Notes: a model not told the origin generated them from the letters alone. Counted from the stretch's first letter, positions 15,370-23,649 are shown. The stretch: DNA of 36,710 bases from Anaerolineae bacterium (GCA_011371305.1 DRQW01000213.1:1-36710); one strand, 5' to 3'. Program-made: numbers and translations.

Positions 15370-16382
15370 CGCGCGTCATCCTGCTCCTTGTGCGGGGGAT
15401 TATCATCCCTATGCCTGGGTTTTTGATGCGAGGGCAGGCCCAGGATGACGTCCTCGCCGGCGGTGAGGCGGGCGAGTTTGAGTCGGGCCTTTTTCAGTGC
15501 CCGTTTCAGGGGTTTGCCGCTGTACACGCTGGCAAAGGTGGAAACCGCGGCCTGTTCATCCAGGTCGAGATGGTATTGCTCCCGCAATTCCTCCCGATGT
15601 CGGCAAAGCCACAGATAGAGGTCGGTCACGGTGCGGTCGGGGAATTCATCCAGCAGGCCGCTTTCCTCGATGGCCCGGGCCAGGGGCAGATAGACGTTTT
15701 CGTACCAGCTTCGCGCGGCTTCCTCGTAGGGCACTTCCTCGCCCCGGGCTTCGCCCATGTACCAGCGATGCACGTCGATATGTTCGTAGAGATCGCGATA
15801 GCGGCCCGGTTCGGTCAGCCGGATGGGCGCGTCGGGGTAGTGTTTGTCCAACCCGGTGCGTCGCAGGAACTGCAGGCGACTGGCCTCCACCAGCCACTGG
15901 CGTAACTCCTCCGCGGTCTTGGCCTCCACGGGGATGGAGGTTTCCACCGGGGTGACGTAAGCCTCGATGGTCTTTTCGCCGTGGGCGCGGGCCACCGAGA
16001 CGCGGTGATTGCCATCCCGGACGAAATAGAATTCCCCAACCTTGATCAAATCCACAGGGGGCAAACCTTCCAGGGTCTCGCGAGCCGCGTCCACTCGGGC
16101 CCAACGTTCTTCCAGGGCTTCGTTTTTGGGCAGAAACGCGCTGTTGAAATCGCGATAGCGCCCGACACTCCCCACGATCTTGTCCAGGGGAACTTCCTCC
16201 AGGGTAGGGCGAAAGCCTACCTCGCGGGCTTGGAGGATTTTGCGCACTTCATCATAGCTTAAGAGCTCGGTGCTTTCCCCGCGGATGCGCTTGATCCAGT
16301 CCTGGAGAAAAGCCTGCATGTGCGCGTCGCGAAATCGTTGATGGGCTTTGTTGATCTGTTCGCTGGTGGGTTCTGGGGTCAT
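15366..16382 (-). CDS. ParB-like/DUF4032-like protein
   Basis: A 338-aa soluble protein. The N-terminal half carries VPLDKIVGSVGRYRDFNSAFLP and, at about 117-132, a ParB/sulfiredoxin-type motif FYFVRDGNHRVSVARA (core DGNHRVS). The C-terminal half includes YLPLARAIEESGLLDEFPDRTVTDLYLWLCRHREEL, a signature I associate with DUF4032 proteins. ParB-like folds include CTP-binding and nuclease-like proteins, so a regulatory or nucleotide-dependent role is possible but not shown. The C-terminal 40 residues are basic. A terminator lies between this gene and the gamma-glutamyltransferase upstream, so it may have its own promoter. It overlaps the small Cys-rich gene by 4 nt. Confidence 0.7.
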   Translation of the reverse strand: MTPEPTSEQINKAHQRFRDAHMQAFLQDWIKRIRGESTELLSYDEVRKILQAREVGFRPTLEEVPLDKIVGSVGRYRDFNSAFLPKNEALEERWARVDAARETLEGLPPVDLIKVGEFYFVRDGNHRVSVARAHGEKTIEAYVTPVETSIPVEAKTAEELRQWLVEASRLQFLRRTGLDKHYPDAPIRLTEPGRYRDLYEHIDVHRWYMGEARGEEVPYEEAARSWYENVYLPLARAIEESGLLDEFPDRTVTDLYLWLCRHREELREQYHLDLDEQAAVSTFASVYSGKPLKRALKKARLKLARLTAGEDVILGLPSHQKPRHRDDNPPHKEQDDAR

Positions 16383-16389
16383 ATTCGGG

Positions 16390-16420
16390 TAAAGAGAAAA
16401 CGACGGCGGGTGCCGTCGTC
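16390..16420 (-). terminator. Rho-independent terminator after the gamma-glutamyltransferase gene
   Basis: A perfect 8-bp stem ACGACGGC/GCCGTCGT (16400-16407 with 16412-16419) with a 4-nt loop. Read on the minus strand it is followed by TTTTCTCTTT, so it should end or attenuate transcription before the DUF4032-like gene. Confidence 0.75.
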
Positions 16421-16448
16421 GAGATGGATGAAGGGGGCTGGCTGAAGT

Positions 16449-18038
16449 CTAGATCACTCGGACGACTGCGCCGGCACGACGGGCATCGCCCGCGCCCTCG
16501 AAATAGCCGGCGGGGCTGAGCCCAACCGAATGGGCGCCACCGAAAAACATGTGCCGGCTCGGCCAGAGGGTGATATCATACCCCCATTCCCGTAATTTTT
16601 CAACTGTCTCACGCGGAAAACCCGGTTCCATCTGCAGGCCGTTCCGTTCGAAGTGGATGCGCGGGGCGTCAACCGCGTGGGTCAGGTCCATATGCATATC
16701 GGTGTAGTTGAGAAAGACCTGCAAGATGGCGGACCGGATGCGATTGGCGCCACCTGATCCGACCGCGAGCACGGGCTTGTTGTCTTTCAGGACCAGGGTG
16801 GGGGCCATCATGGAACCGATGCGCTTGCCGGGTTCGCCTTGTAAGAAGCCATTGGGATGGAGATCGGCTTCGCCCAGGATGTTGTTGAGGATGATGCCCG
16901 TGCCCGGGACGATGAACCCAGGGCCTTCGCCCGCGGTGGTGGTGAGGGCGATGAGGTTGCCCTGGCCGTCCAGGACGCTGAGATGGCTGGTGTTGCTGTG
17001 TTCCCGGGGTGGCACGGGCACTTCGGGGTGGTGGCGGGCATGGGAGCGCAATCGTCGGGCCAGTTCGGCCGCGTGTTCCTCGATGTGAGGTCGGGCGAGG
17101 AAAAAGCCCGCGTCGCCCGTGATTTCAAAAGTGGGCCGGGCCAGGTCGGTTTGTCGCATGACCTCGGTCAGCAATTCCAGGTGGGAGGGGCTGCCGAAGG
17201 GGATGCGAGGTAAGGCGTACTCTTCCAGCAATGCCAGGGAGAACGCAATGAGCACGCCCCCTCGGGAGGGTGGGGGATTGGTCAGGAATTCGTATTGGCG
17301 ATAGTGCTGATGCAGGGGTTCCCGCACGATGACCTGATACTCGGCCAGGTCTTGGGGGGTGAGCAGGCCGCCGTGCGCGCGCTGGTCCGCCAGAATGGCC
17401 TGGGCGATGTCCCCGCGATAGAACAGATCGGGGCCTTCCCGGCCCAATGCCTCCAGGAAATCGGCCAGATCGGGGTTTTTATAGAGGGTGTCAGGTCGTA
17501 GAAAGGCGTTGGGCGCGCCGAACAGGCGGGCGAGGGTTTCGTCCGCGGAGAAGATGCCGTGGAGGATCTCGCCCACATAGGCGCCGAAATCGCCCAGGGG
17601 CACGCCGTTGCGGGCGAGTTGGATGGCGGGTTGAAGTACCTCGGCCAGGGGGAAGGTGCCCAGGTCCTCTTGCAGACGACACAGCCCGGCGATGAGCCCT
17701 GGCGTGGCTACACTGGCCCGACCGATGTGGAAGATCTGATGGGTGGGGCCGTAATCTACTGTGATGGGATAGAAGTCGGGCGGGCTGGGCCATGCCTCCC
17801 GGGCCATGCCCTTGCCCGGGAAATCCACAAAAAAGTCGTAGAGCCAGGCATGGGCGTCGCGTTGTCGGAAGACCAGGGCGAAGCCGCCCCCGCCCGGAGC
17901 CACCAGGGTGGGCTCGGCCATAAAGCTGGCAAAACACGCGGCCACCGCGGCATCGACCGCGTTGCCACCGGCCCGCAACATCTCCGCGCCCGCTTCCGCG
18001 GTATGCACACTGCCTGCTGCAATAATGCCTTGGGTCAT
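16449..18038 (-). CDS. Gamma-glutamyltransferase-like Ntn hydrolase
   Basis: A 529-aa self-processing enzyme of the gamma-glutamyltranspeptidase family, which moves or hydrolyses gamma-glutamyl groups from glutathione and related compounds. Early motifs are AGSVHTAEAGAEMLRAGGNAVDAAVAA and EPTLVAPGGGGFALV. The putative nucleophile is T350 in SNTSHLSVLDGQGN, which becomes the N-terminus of the small subunit after autocleavage. Then come GTGIILNN and SMMAPTLVL. The usual SxGG block is GSGGANRIRSA here. There is no signal peptide, unlike periplasmic relatives, so the enzyme is predicted to be cytoplasmic. It starts 7 nt after the TIM-barrel gene's stop, and the two are likely cotranscribed. Acylase or amidase activity is an alternative. 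Confidence 0.88.
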   Translation of the reverse strand: MTQGIIAAGSVHTAEAGAEMLRAGGNAVDAAVAACFASFMAEPTLVAPGGGGFALVFRQRDAHAWLYDFFVDFPGKGMAREAWPSPPDFYPITVDYGPTHQIFHIGRASVATPGLIAGLCRLQEDLGTFPLAEVLQPAIQLARNGVPLGDFGAYVGEILHGIFSADETLARLFGAPNAFLRPDTLYKNPDLADFLEALGREGPDLFYRGDIAQAILADQRAHGGLLTPQDLAEYQVIVREPLHQHYRQYEFLTNPPPSRGGVLIAFSLALLEEYALPRIPFGSPSHLELLTEVMRQTDLARPTFEITGDAGFFLARPHIEEHAAELARRLRSHARHHPEVPVPPREHSNTSHLSVLDGQGNLIALTTTAGEGPGFIVPGTGIILNNILGEADLHPNGFLQGEPGKRIGSMMAPTLVLKDNKPVLAVGSGGANRIRSAILQVFLNYTDMHMDLTHAVDAPRIHFERNGLQMEPGFPRETVEKLREWGYDITLWPSRHMFFGGAHSVGLSPAGYFEGAGDARRAGAVVRVI

Positions 18039-18045
18039 GAATGGT

Positions 18046-19206
18046 TCACCGACTGTTGAATTCGAATGCTTTCCACTGGGCGTTGAGATAGTGATAGGGA
18101 TCGTGATGAAATGCGTCGAGATCGACTTCGATATCGGGAAAGTCCAGCAACGCGGCCTCCGCGCTCAGGGCCTGGACGAGTTCTTTTTCGCTGCCATCGG
18201 CCCGAAGCAGGCCGGTGTGGCGTCGCCAATTGGGGCGATCGTAGGGGGGCAGGTGCCAGAGAGCTTCGGGGATATCGGCCCACCGCCAGAGCCACAGGGA
18301 GGGGAGATGCATCTGACGGGCGAGGGTGATGACCTGGGCCAGGTGCTCCGCGGCCTCGGCTTCGCTGGCATAATACACACCGTCCCGCGAGAAGGCATGC
18401 TGGCCCGGGCCCGCGGTGGGCAATCCCGCGAGGAATAGGGGGATGGGGGTTTGGGTCAGGGCCAGGGTCAGCTTGAGGGCAAAGGCGATCCACGTGATGC
18501 TCAAAGGGAGATGACGGCGGTCGCTGGCGAAGGTGGCGATGCTCAGCCCCGGATGTCCACCCGCTTCCAGGATATCGCGGGGGGTGATGCCCTGCCGATT
18601 TTCCAACGCATCAAAGGCGATAAGGAAGAAGGTTTGCTGATGGGGAGCCAGGTTGGTCGTGGCGGCCAGGGTGGTCTCCAGCCAGTGTTGGACCTCATCT
18701 CGCGTGTGGGCGGCGGAAAGGCGCCCAAAGCCCGGCAAAAGCTCCCAACCCATGAGCGCGGGGTGTTCTGCATAAAACGCGACCAGCTCGTTCAGGAGGA
18801 CGCGTTGGGCAGTGCGCATGCGCTCATCGGTGAAAGGTGACCGCATCCTCCCCCAGGTTAGCCAACTGTCGTTGACCAGCAAGGGCCAATGGGGTGGCAA
18901 AGGCGTGGGCATGACGCCCCAATCGGGCCACCACAGCGCGCCATCCCAAAAACCTGTCCACAGGCCAGCCATGACCTGCAAGCCCGCATCCTCGGCCATC
19001 TGCAAGAATTGGCCGAAACGGTCGAAAACCTTGGGCGCGATGCGCGCCACTCCCGGTTGAAAATCCGCCCAGAAGAGGGGGATGCGTATGCCGCGGAAGC
19101 CCAGGGAGGCGATGTGGGCCAGGTCCTCTCGGATCTCCGCGACGTCGAAGGTCTGCCAGAGACGGGGGCCGGTCTTGCGGGGGAGATAGCCGATACCAAG
19201 CAACAT
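18046..19206 (-). CDS. Glycoside-hydrolase-like TIM-barrel protein with altered catalytic motifs
   Basis: A 386-aa protein beginning MLLGIGYLPRKTG. It shows the early barrel pattern of GH5/GH-A enzymes: IREDLAHIASLGFRGIRIPLFWADFQP, then the strand VMAGLWTGFW, and later ALMGWELLPGFG. In active GH5-type enzymes the last position reads W-x-L-x-N-E-P; here the Asn-Glu is missing (PGF). The later strand IPLFLAGLPTAG also lacks the usual nucleophile glutamate. It may bind sugars without cleaving them, or act by other residues. There is no signal peptide. The frame is open to 19386 and the start is uncertain; ATG 19206 is chosen because the barrel begins there and upstream sequence is low quality. 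Cotranscribed with the gamma-glutamyltransferase. Confidence 0.65.
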   Translation of the reverse strand: MLLGIGYLPRKTGPRLWQTFDVAEIREDLAHIASLGFRGIRIPLFWADFQPGVARIAPKVFDRFGQFLQMAEDAGLQVMAGLWTGFWDGALWWPDWGVMPTPLPPHWPLLVNDSWLTWGRMRSPFTDERMRTAQRVLLNELVAFYAEHPALMGWELLPGFGRLSAAHTRDEVQHWLETTLAATTNLAPHQQTFFLIAFDALENRQGITPRDILEAGGHPGLSIATFASDRRHLPLSITWIAFALKLTLALTQTPIPLFLAGLPTAGPGQHAFSRDGVYYASEAEAAEHLAQVITLARQMHLPSLWLWRWADIPEALWHLPPYDRPNWRRHTGLLRADGSEKELVQALSAEAALLDFPDIEVDLDAFHHDPYHYLNAQWKAFEFNSR

Positions 19207-19398
19207 GGAGGGGTGTGGGAAATGCGCGCGACGTGGGCGAGTCGAGAGTTTATGATACCCATTGTTTTTCAGATCGCCAAACCCCATGCCGGGGAAACCA
19301 GAATCGCGCCGCGCAGAGGATATCCTGATGAGCTGAGAAGAGAGCCCCGTTGGTACAAAATGTCCGCCATCAAAGGTCAGGATCAACGCATCGCACGT

Positions 19399-19502
19399 TA
19401 AAACTCGCCGCAGATAACGTGGATGAAGCGGATTTCCGCGGATTTTTCAAAAGGATGCCATCTTTTTCCCTAAAAATCCGTGTTGATCCGTCGCATCATC
19501 AT
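19399..19502. repeat. Degenerate C-type repeat
   Basis: Contains GCGGATTTCCGCGGATTTTTC and AAAATCCGTGTTGATCCGTCGC, recalling the C-type arms built on ATCCGTGTT, but without clean termini. It lies upstream of the TIM-barrel gene. From 19503 to 19573 I see nothing further. Confidence 0.4.
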
Positions 19503-19573
19503 CATCCATGGCGAATTGAAACGCACGTTACCCACAAAAATCACGCTAAATTGGTGATAACTTCATAACAGTC

Positions 19574-19752
19574 CGACGGCGGGCCACCCCGCGCCGATAC
19601 GGATGAAAATGGCGGGCTGTGCAGCCCCGTAAACCAGTAAACCAGGAAACCCGGAAACCAGGGAAACCGGGCCAATCTGCTTACCTTCCCGGTCTACTGG
19701 TCTACCGGTTTCCCGGTTTTCCGGTTTCCCAAATGCTATTTTCGGAACAGGC
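19574..19752 (+). repeat. A-type modular hairpin element ending at the BMP stop codon
   Basis: Left terminus is a GC-rich inverted repeat (GGCGGGCCACCCCGCGCC) followed by GATACGGATGAAAATGG (to about 19613). The core has GTAAACCAG and GGAAACCAGG units (19629-19671), loop AATCTGCTTACCTTCC, then GGTCTACTGGTCTACC and GGTTTCCCGG units to 19729. Right terminus GCTATTTTCGGAACAGGC (19735-19752) stops 1 nt before the BMP gene's stop codon. Confidence 0.8.
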
Positions 19753-19753
19753 T

Positions 19754-20845
19754 CTAGGGGGATGTCTTTTCATAGATCCACGGCTCCGCCGGCCGCAGCA
19801 GGCCCACCATGATATTCTCCCGGACCTGGTTCACCTCAGCCCTAAGCCCCTGACTGACCCGGGTTTCAAATCGATGATAGGGTGCGAGGGCGACGCCATC
19901 GTTGTGGAGATCGGCCACATAGTCTTCCCCGCCCCGGAAGGAGCCACCTGCAACCGCGGCCACGGTTTGGAAGACGGCCTGGTCTGTGTTCTTCATGACC
20001 GAGGTGAGAACGACGTTGCCGTATTCAGGAAAGGTCTCGTACCAATCCACGATGGTGCCGATGAACATGCGATTTTCCTCTTGCGCGGCCCGGGCGCTGC
20101 CTTTGGCGGCATCCTTGGCCACCGCGAAAATGACATCGCATCCCTGGGCGAAGAATTTTTTCGCAATCTGGTAACCTTCCTCCTCCGAGGTGCTATCTTC
20201 CAGAAACACCCCCGACTTCGCATACACATCCCAGCCGAGGATATCCAGATCGACGCCGTTTTGGCGTCGGTAATAATCGGCCCCATTGACAAACCCGGTC
20301 ATAAAATCGGTGACCACGGGCGTATCGGCCGCGCCATAGGTGCACACCACCCCGGTCTTGCTCATGCCACCGGCCAGATACCCGGCCATATAACTCACCC
20401 CCACCACATCGAAGACAATGCCCCGCACATTGGGCCCGTTGGAAGAAGCATCCACCATCGCGAACATCGTATCGGGGTGTGCCTTCGCGGCCGCGGCCGT
20501 TGCGTCCGCCATCTCCTGGCCGATGGTGATGATTAAATCGGTATCTTGGGCCAACAAAGCTTCGATCCCCGAGGCGAAATCAGCCTCGGTGGCACTCTCG
20601 GCATAACGCGCGTCGATGGGGAACAAATTCCCCGCCCGCTCAATACCCTTCCAGGCCAGTCGGGTGAAGAATTTCTCCTCGATGCCACCAATAGCCGTGA
20701 CCAATCCCACGGAAAAAGGTTCAGGATTGAGGGCTTGGGGAACCGGGGTGGGCGTGAATTGCGGTTGGGCTTCGGAGGAACTGCAAGCTGCCAGCACGAT
20801 GGCCAGCAAGCCAGCCAGGATGATCAGCGTCGATTTCTTAAGCAT
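19754..20845 (-). CDS. BMP family lipoprotein (PnrA/Med-like solute-binding protein)
   Basis: A 363-aa basic membrane protein family solute-binding protein; relatives bind purine nucleosides for ABC import. Signal peptide and lipobox LAAC give a lipidated Cys at residue 21. A Ser/Glu/Pro/Thr-rich linker follows, then the periplasmic-binding fold: VGLVTAIGGIEEKFFTRLAWKGIERA, DTDLIITIGQEMADATAAAA, GVSYMAGYLAGGMSKTG and CDVIFAVAKDAAKGSARAA. Ribosome binding site AGGAGG lies 5 nt before ATG 20845. A promoter is seen at 20927-20956. No ABC ATPase or permease is adjacent. The 3' end abuts an A-type repeat. Confidence 0.92.
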   Translation of the reverse strand: MLKKSTLIILAGLLAIVLAACSSSEAQPQFTPTPVPQALNPEPFSVGLVTAIGGIEEKFFTRLAWKGIERAGNLFPIDARYAESATEADFASGIEALLAQDTDLIITIGQEMADATAAAAKAHPDTMFAMVDASSNGPNVRGIVFDVVGVSYMAGYLAGGMSKTGVVCTYGAADTPVVTDFMTGFVNGADYYRRQNGVDLDILGWDVYAKSGVFLEDSTSEEEGYQIAKKFFAQGCDVIFAVAKDAAKGSARAAQEENRMFIGTIVDWYETFPEYGNVVLTSVMKNTDQAVFQTVAAVAGGSFRGGEDYVADLHNDGVALAPYHRFETRVSQGLRAEVNQVRENIMVGLLRPAEPWIYEKTSP

Positions 20846-20926
20846 ACATGCCTCCTCGAGCTTACGGGCGTCATTGCCCTACAGGATAGAGAAATCCAAA
20901 GGAATTCATCTTACAAACTACGCTCA

Positions 20927-20956
20927 AGTATAGGCGAGTTGGGCATAGAAAAGCAA
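20927..20956 (-). promoter_or_regulatory. Promoter of the BMP lipoprotein gene
   Basis: On the minus strand TTGCTT (20951-20956), 18-bp spacer and TATACT (20927-20932), about 80 nt before the start codon. Confidence 0.45.
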
Positions 20957-21075
20957 CCGTGATAGGGGTTTGGGGTATGCATTGGCTTGATTTTGGTTGG
21001 ATTTGATGCATCCCGCGGGCAGTCCCTCTTGTCGGGACCATTACGATTTTTTGCCAGGAGTGTATTGCCATTATA

Positions 21076-21222
21076 CTGTTCTGAAAATAACGTTAGTAAA
21101 CCGGGAAACCGGTAGACCAGTAGACCGGGAGGGTGAGCAAATCGGCCCGGTTTCCCTGGTTTCCTGGTTTACTGGTGTACAGGAATACCGGACTACCGCC
21201 CACGATTTTCGTCCGTATCGAC
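21076..21222 (-). repeat. A-type modular hairpin element (cluster copy 1)
   Basis: Edge CTGTTCTGAAAATAACGTTAGTAA (21076-21099, shown as two parts CTGTTCTGAAAATAAC and GTTAGTAA) matches the copy at 2048. Arms are GGAAACCGGTAGACCAG units and the opposing GGTTTCCCTGGTTTCCTGG, with loop GAGGGTGAGCAAATC between them. The far edge GATTTTCGTCCGTATCG (21204-21220) is the reverse complement of the left terminus. It joins head-to-head with the next element through a shared GC-rich inverted repeat. Confidence 0.8.
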
Positions 21223-21256
21223 GGCGGGCGAACCCGCGGCGGATACCGATGAAAAT
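21219..21256. repeat. Shared left terminus (D motif) between two elements
   Basis: CGACGGCGGGCGAACCCG followed by CGGCGGATACCGATGAAAA. The core CGGGCgaaCCCG is a small hairpin. Together with GATTTTCGTCCGTATCG on its left, the block is an imperfect palindrome that serves as the left terminus of one element on each side. Related blocks occur at 19574 and 24139. Confidence 0.65.
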
Positions 21257-21414
21257 CTCACGCAGAGGCTCAAAGACTGCCCAAGCAAGTTTGCAAGTTT
21301 GCAAGTAGCAGGTGGTAGGTGGACTGCGCAGCTTGACTTGCCACTTGCCACCTGCACACCTTCTTCCCTTTGCGTCTTAGCGACTTTGCGTGAGATCGAT
21401 TTTCAAAGCAGGCG
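21248..21414 (+). repeat. B-type modular hairpin element (cluster copy 2)
   Basis: Left terminus CCGATGAAAATC runs into outer arm TCACGCAGAGGCTCAAAG. Inner arm has AAGTTTGC and GCAGGTGG units, loop GACTGCGCAGCTTGACTT, return arm CCACTTGCCACCTGC, and outer return arm CTTTGCGTCTTAGCGAC plus TTTGCGTGAGAT. Right terminus is CGATTTTCAAAGCAGGC (21397-21413). Confidence 0.8.
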
Positions 21415-21420
21415 CCACGA

Positions 21421-21540
21421 GCCATGGCTCGCCGATACCGATGAAAGACGAGGACACGGATTGACACGGCTATCGGTCACAGTTTTTTTGAATTATCCGT
21501 GTTTTTCTGTGTTCATCCGTGTTCTATTTTCATAGCAGGT
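21421..21540 (+). repeat. C-type modular hairpin element (cluster copy 3)
   Basis: Left terminus GCTCGCCGATACCGATGAAA (21427-21446), core ACACGGATTgACACGG, loop GGTCACAGTTTTTTTGAATT, then ATCCGTGTTTTTCTGTGTTC and ATCCGTGTT, right terminus CTATTTTCATAGCAGG (21524-21539). It ends about 57 nt before the ZnuA-like start codon. Confidence 0.8.
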
Positions 21541-21596
21541 TACAAACCAATCCGGCAGAGGCGCCGGTCCGCCAACCCGGTCCCCTGGAATGGATT

Positions 21597-22442
21597 ATGA
21601 ACAAAAACTGGACATCACTTTTTCTCCTCCCTTTCATCATGCTCCTGCTTGCGGCCTGTGGCGGCGAGGCATATCAGGCTCCGCCCGCGGACGCGGCGGT
21701 GAATGTCGCGGTGAGCATCCTGCCCCAACAGTATTTTGTGCAAAAAATCGGGGGAGAACATGTTTCGGTGTTGGTCATGGCTGGCCCGGGGGTCAATCCC
21801 CTCACCTATGAGCCGCCCAAGGGCCAGTTTGACGCCTTGAAGGAACGCGATATCTACTTCCTCATGGGCATCCCGCCCGAGGGCACATGGCTGGATGGGG
21901 TCCAAAAAGCCGCGCCCGACATCGAACTGGTGGATATCAGCCGGGGAGTGCCCAAAATCGATGCTGATCCTCACATCTGGCTTTCGCCGCAACGGGTCAA
22001 AACCCAGGCGGAAACCATTGCCCAAGCCCTCATGGCCGCGGATCCCGCCCACAAGGCGGATTACGAAGCTAATCTCGCGATATTTTTGGCCGAGTTGGAC
22101 AAGTTGGATGAAGACATCCGTCAGGTGATCGCCCGGAATCGCGTTACGGGCAAGACGTTTATCGTGAGTCATCCAGCGTGGGGTTATTTCGCGGCCGATT
22201 ATGGCCTGCAGATGGTCGCGATTCCCGAAAACGCCACCGACGCCCAATTGCAGGAATTGGCCTCCCTGGCCACCAGCAAGGGTATCGACGTCATCTTCTA
22301 TCAGCGTGGTTTCGATGAGGAAACGCCCGCCAGGTTGGCAGAAATGATAGCCGGCCGGGTTGTCCCCCTGGAACCCCTGAACCCCAATTGGGAGGCCAAC
22401 CTGCGCAGCGTGGCGTTGATGTTGGCCAAAACCGCGCGCTAG
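21597..22442 (+). CDS. ZnuA/TroA-like metal-binding lipoprotein
   Basis: A 281-aa cluster A-I solute-binding lipoprotein; relatives deliver zinc or manganese to an ABC importer. Lipobox LLAAC gives a lipidated Cys21. The fold is recognisable from SILPQQYFVQKIGGEHVSV, DADPHIWLSPQRV (H126) and IVSHPAWGYFAADYGLQM (H192). The first metal histidine, normally in NPHTYEP, is replaced by leucine (NPLTYEP, L69), and there is no His-rich loop. Metal choice may therefore differ or binding be weakened. No permease or ATPase genes are adjacent. The frame continues upstream to 21519 through repeat DNA; ATG 21597 gives a proper signal peptide. No clear ribosome binding site is seen. Confidence 0.85.
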   Translation: MNKNWTSLFLLPFIMLLLAACGGEAYQAPPADAAVNVAVSILPQQYFVQKIGGEHVSVLVMAGPGVNPLTYEPPKGQFDALKERDIYFLMGIPPEGTWLDGVQKAAPDIELVDISRGVPKIDADPHIWLSPQRVKTQAETIAQALMAADPAHKADYEANLAIFLAELDKLDEDIRQVIARNRVTGKTFIVSHPAWGYFAADYGLQMVAIPENATDAQLQELASLATSKGIDVIFYQRGFDEETPARLAEMIAGRVVPLEPLNPNWEANLRSVALMLAKTAR

Positions 22443-22488
22443 TTGTCTTCGTAACCCTCCCCGGGTTTGGCGTGGTTTTCTCTGTGGT

Positions 22489-23643
22489 TTACCTGTCCTC
22501 CCCGCGTTCCTGGCCGTGTAGCGCCTCCAGGATATCCGGGCCATAGGTTTGCAATCGCCATGGGCCCAAAAGCCCCAGAGCCCGAAGGTCCTCCATGTTG
22601 CCGGGGTTAGCTTTGGCAATGGCCATGAGCTTGCGGTTGGTCATGACCACGTCGGGGTCCACGCCGCGAGCCTGGGCCTTTTGGGTGCGCCATTGGCGTA
22701 GCGCTTCATAGCGGGCCAGGGCCGCATCGTCGGGACGTTGTCCGTCGTGGCGGTTGGGGAAAGGGGGAGGCGGGGCCTGCCGTCCTCGTTGAATGATGTG
22801 GAGTAGTTTGCGGGCTAGATGGCCCGGAAATCGCCGCGGGAAGCCAGGCAGCGCCCGGAGTTGTTCTTCGGTTTGGGGCATTTCGCGGGCCAGGGTCATG
22901 AGCAAATCGTTGCGCAAGATGCGATAAGGGGGGACATTGCGCTGGCTTGCGCGTTGTTCACGCCAGTCGAACAAAGCCTTAAGCACAGCTTGCTGTTGAG
23001 GTTCCAGGTCCCGCGCGCCCGACAGGCGCCAAAAGCTCGGCGCCGCTTTCGCCTCCCAACGGATCGCCCGTAGTTCATCGAAGACTTCCTGGGCTTCCTG
23101 CCATCGCCCGGATTCCCGCAGCTCGCGCGCGATGGCATCCCGCAAAGGGAGGAGGAAGTGGGTATCCAGCCGGGCGTAAGCCAGTTGTTCGGGCGAGAGG
23201 GGCCGCTTGCCCCAATCGGTGCGCTGCATGCGCTTATCCAGGGTGATGCCGAACCGTTTTTTGAGGATGGAAGCCAGACCGGGATTCGACCAGCCCAGGA
23301 TGCGCGCGCCCCACAGGGTATCGAACACCCGACCAAAGGTCCAGCCAAAATCTCGGTGCAGCAACAGGATGTCATTTTCGGCCGCGTGCATGGTGACTTC
23401 GACATCTGTTCGGGCGACAAGATCTCCCAGGGGTTCCAGCTCCCGCAACGCGAGGGGATCGATGATCACATCCCGTTCGTCTGTGGAGATTTGGATCAGG
23501 CAAACCTGATAGTGATAGGCATACATGCTGTTGGATTCGGTGTCCAGGGCAAAGCGCCCGGCTTCCTCCAGTTCGGCCAGGAGGAGTTTGAGTTGATGGG
23601 GCTGGGTAATGACCAGGGGCGGGGGGAGTTGTTGCGTTGGCAT
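22489..23643 (-). CDS. rnd: Ribonuclease D
   Basis: A 384-aa 3'-5' exoribonuclease of the DEDD family, acting in tRNA and other RNA 3'-end trimming. ExoI has FALDTESNSMY (catalytic D and E), ExoII has VTMHAAENDILLL, and ExoIII has LAYARLDTHFLL (Y and D). HRDC-type helical domains follow (about 195-275 and 300-380, including PNRHDGQRPDDAALARYEALRQWRTQKAQ). The frame extends to 24126 through unrelated sequence; I start at ATG 23643 because the exonuclease domain follows directly and a promoter sits 6 nt upstream, predicting a leaderless mRNA. An in-frame ATG at 23679 is the alternative. Divergent from the 105-aa gene. Confidence 0.9.
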   Translation of the reverse strand: MPTQQLPPPLVITQPHQLKLLLAELEEAGRFALDTESNSMYAYHYQVCLIQISTDERDVIIDPLALRELEPLGDLVARTDVEVTMHAAENDILLLHRDFGWTFGRVFDTLWGARILGWSNPGLASILKKRFGITLDKRMQRTDWGKRPLSPEQLAYARLDTHFLLPLRDAIARELRESGRWQEAQEVFDELRAIRWEAKAAPSFWRLSGARDLEPQQQAVLKALFDWREQRASQRNVPPYRILRNDLLMTLAREMPQTEEQLRALPGFPRRFPGHLARKLLHIIQRGRQAPPPPFPNRHDGQRPDDAALARYEALRQWRTQKAQARGVDPDVVMTNRKLMAIAKANPGNMEDLRALGLLGPWRLQTYGPDILEALHGQERGEDR

Positions 23644-23649
23644 GGGTTC

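Noticed and set aside
22443-22488. AACCC...GGGTT hairpin between the ZnuA-like and rnd genes as a terminator
   Set aside because: The stem is only five pairs with no adjacent T run, too weak to call.
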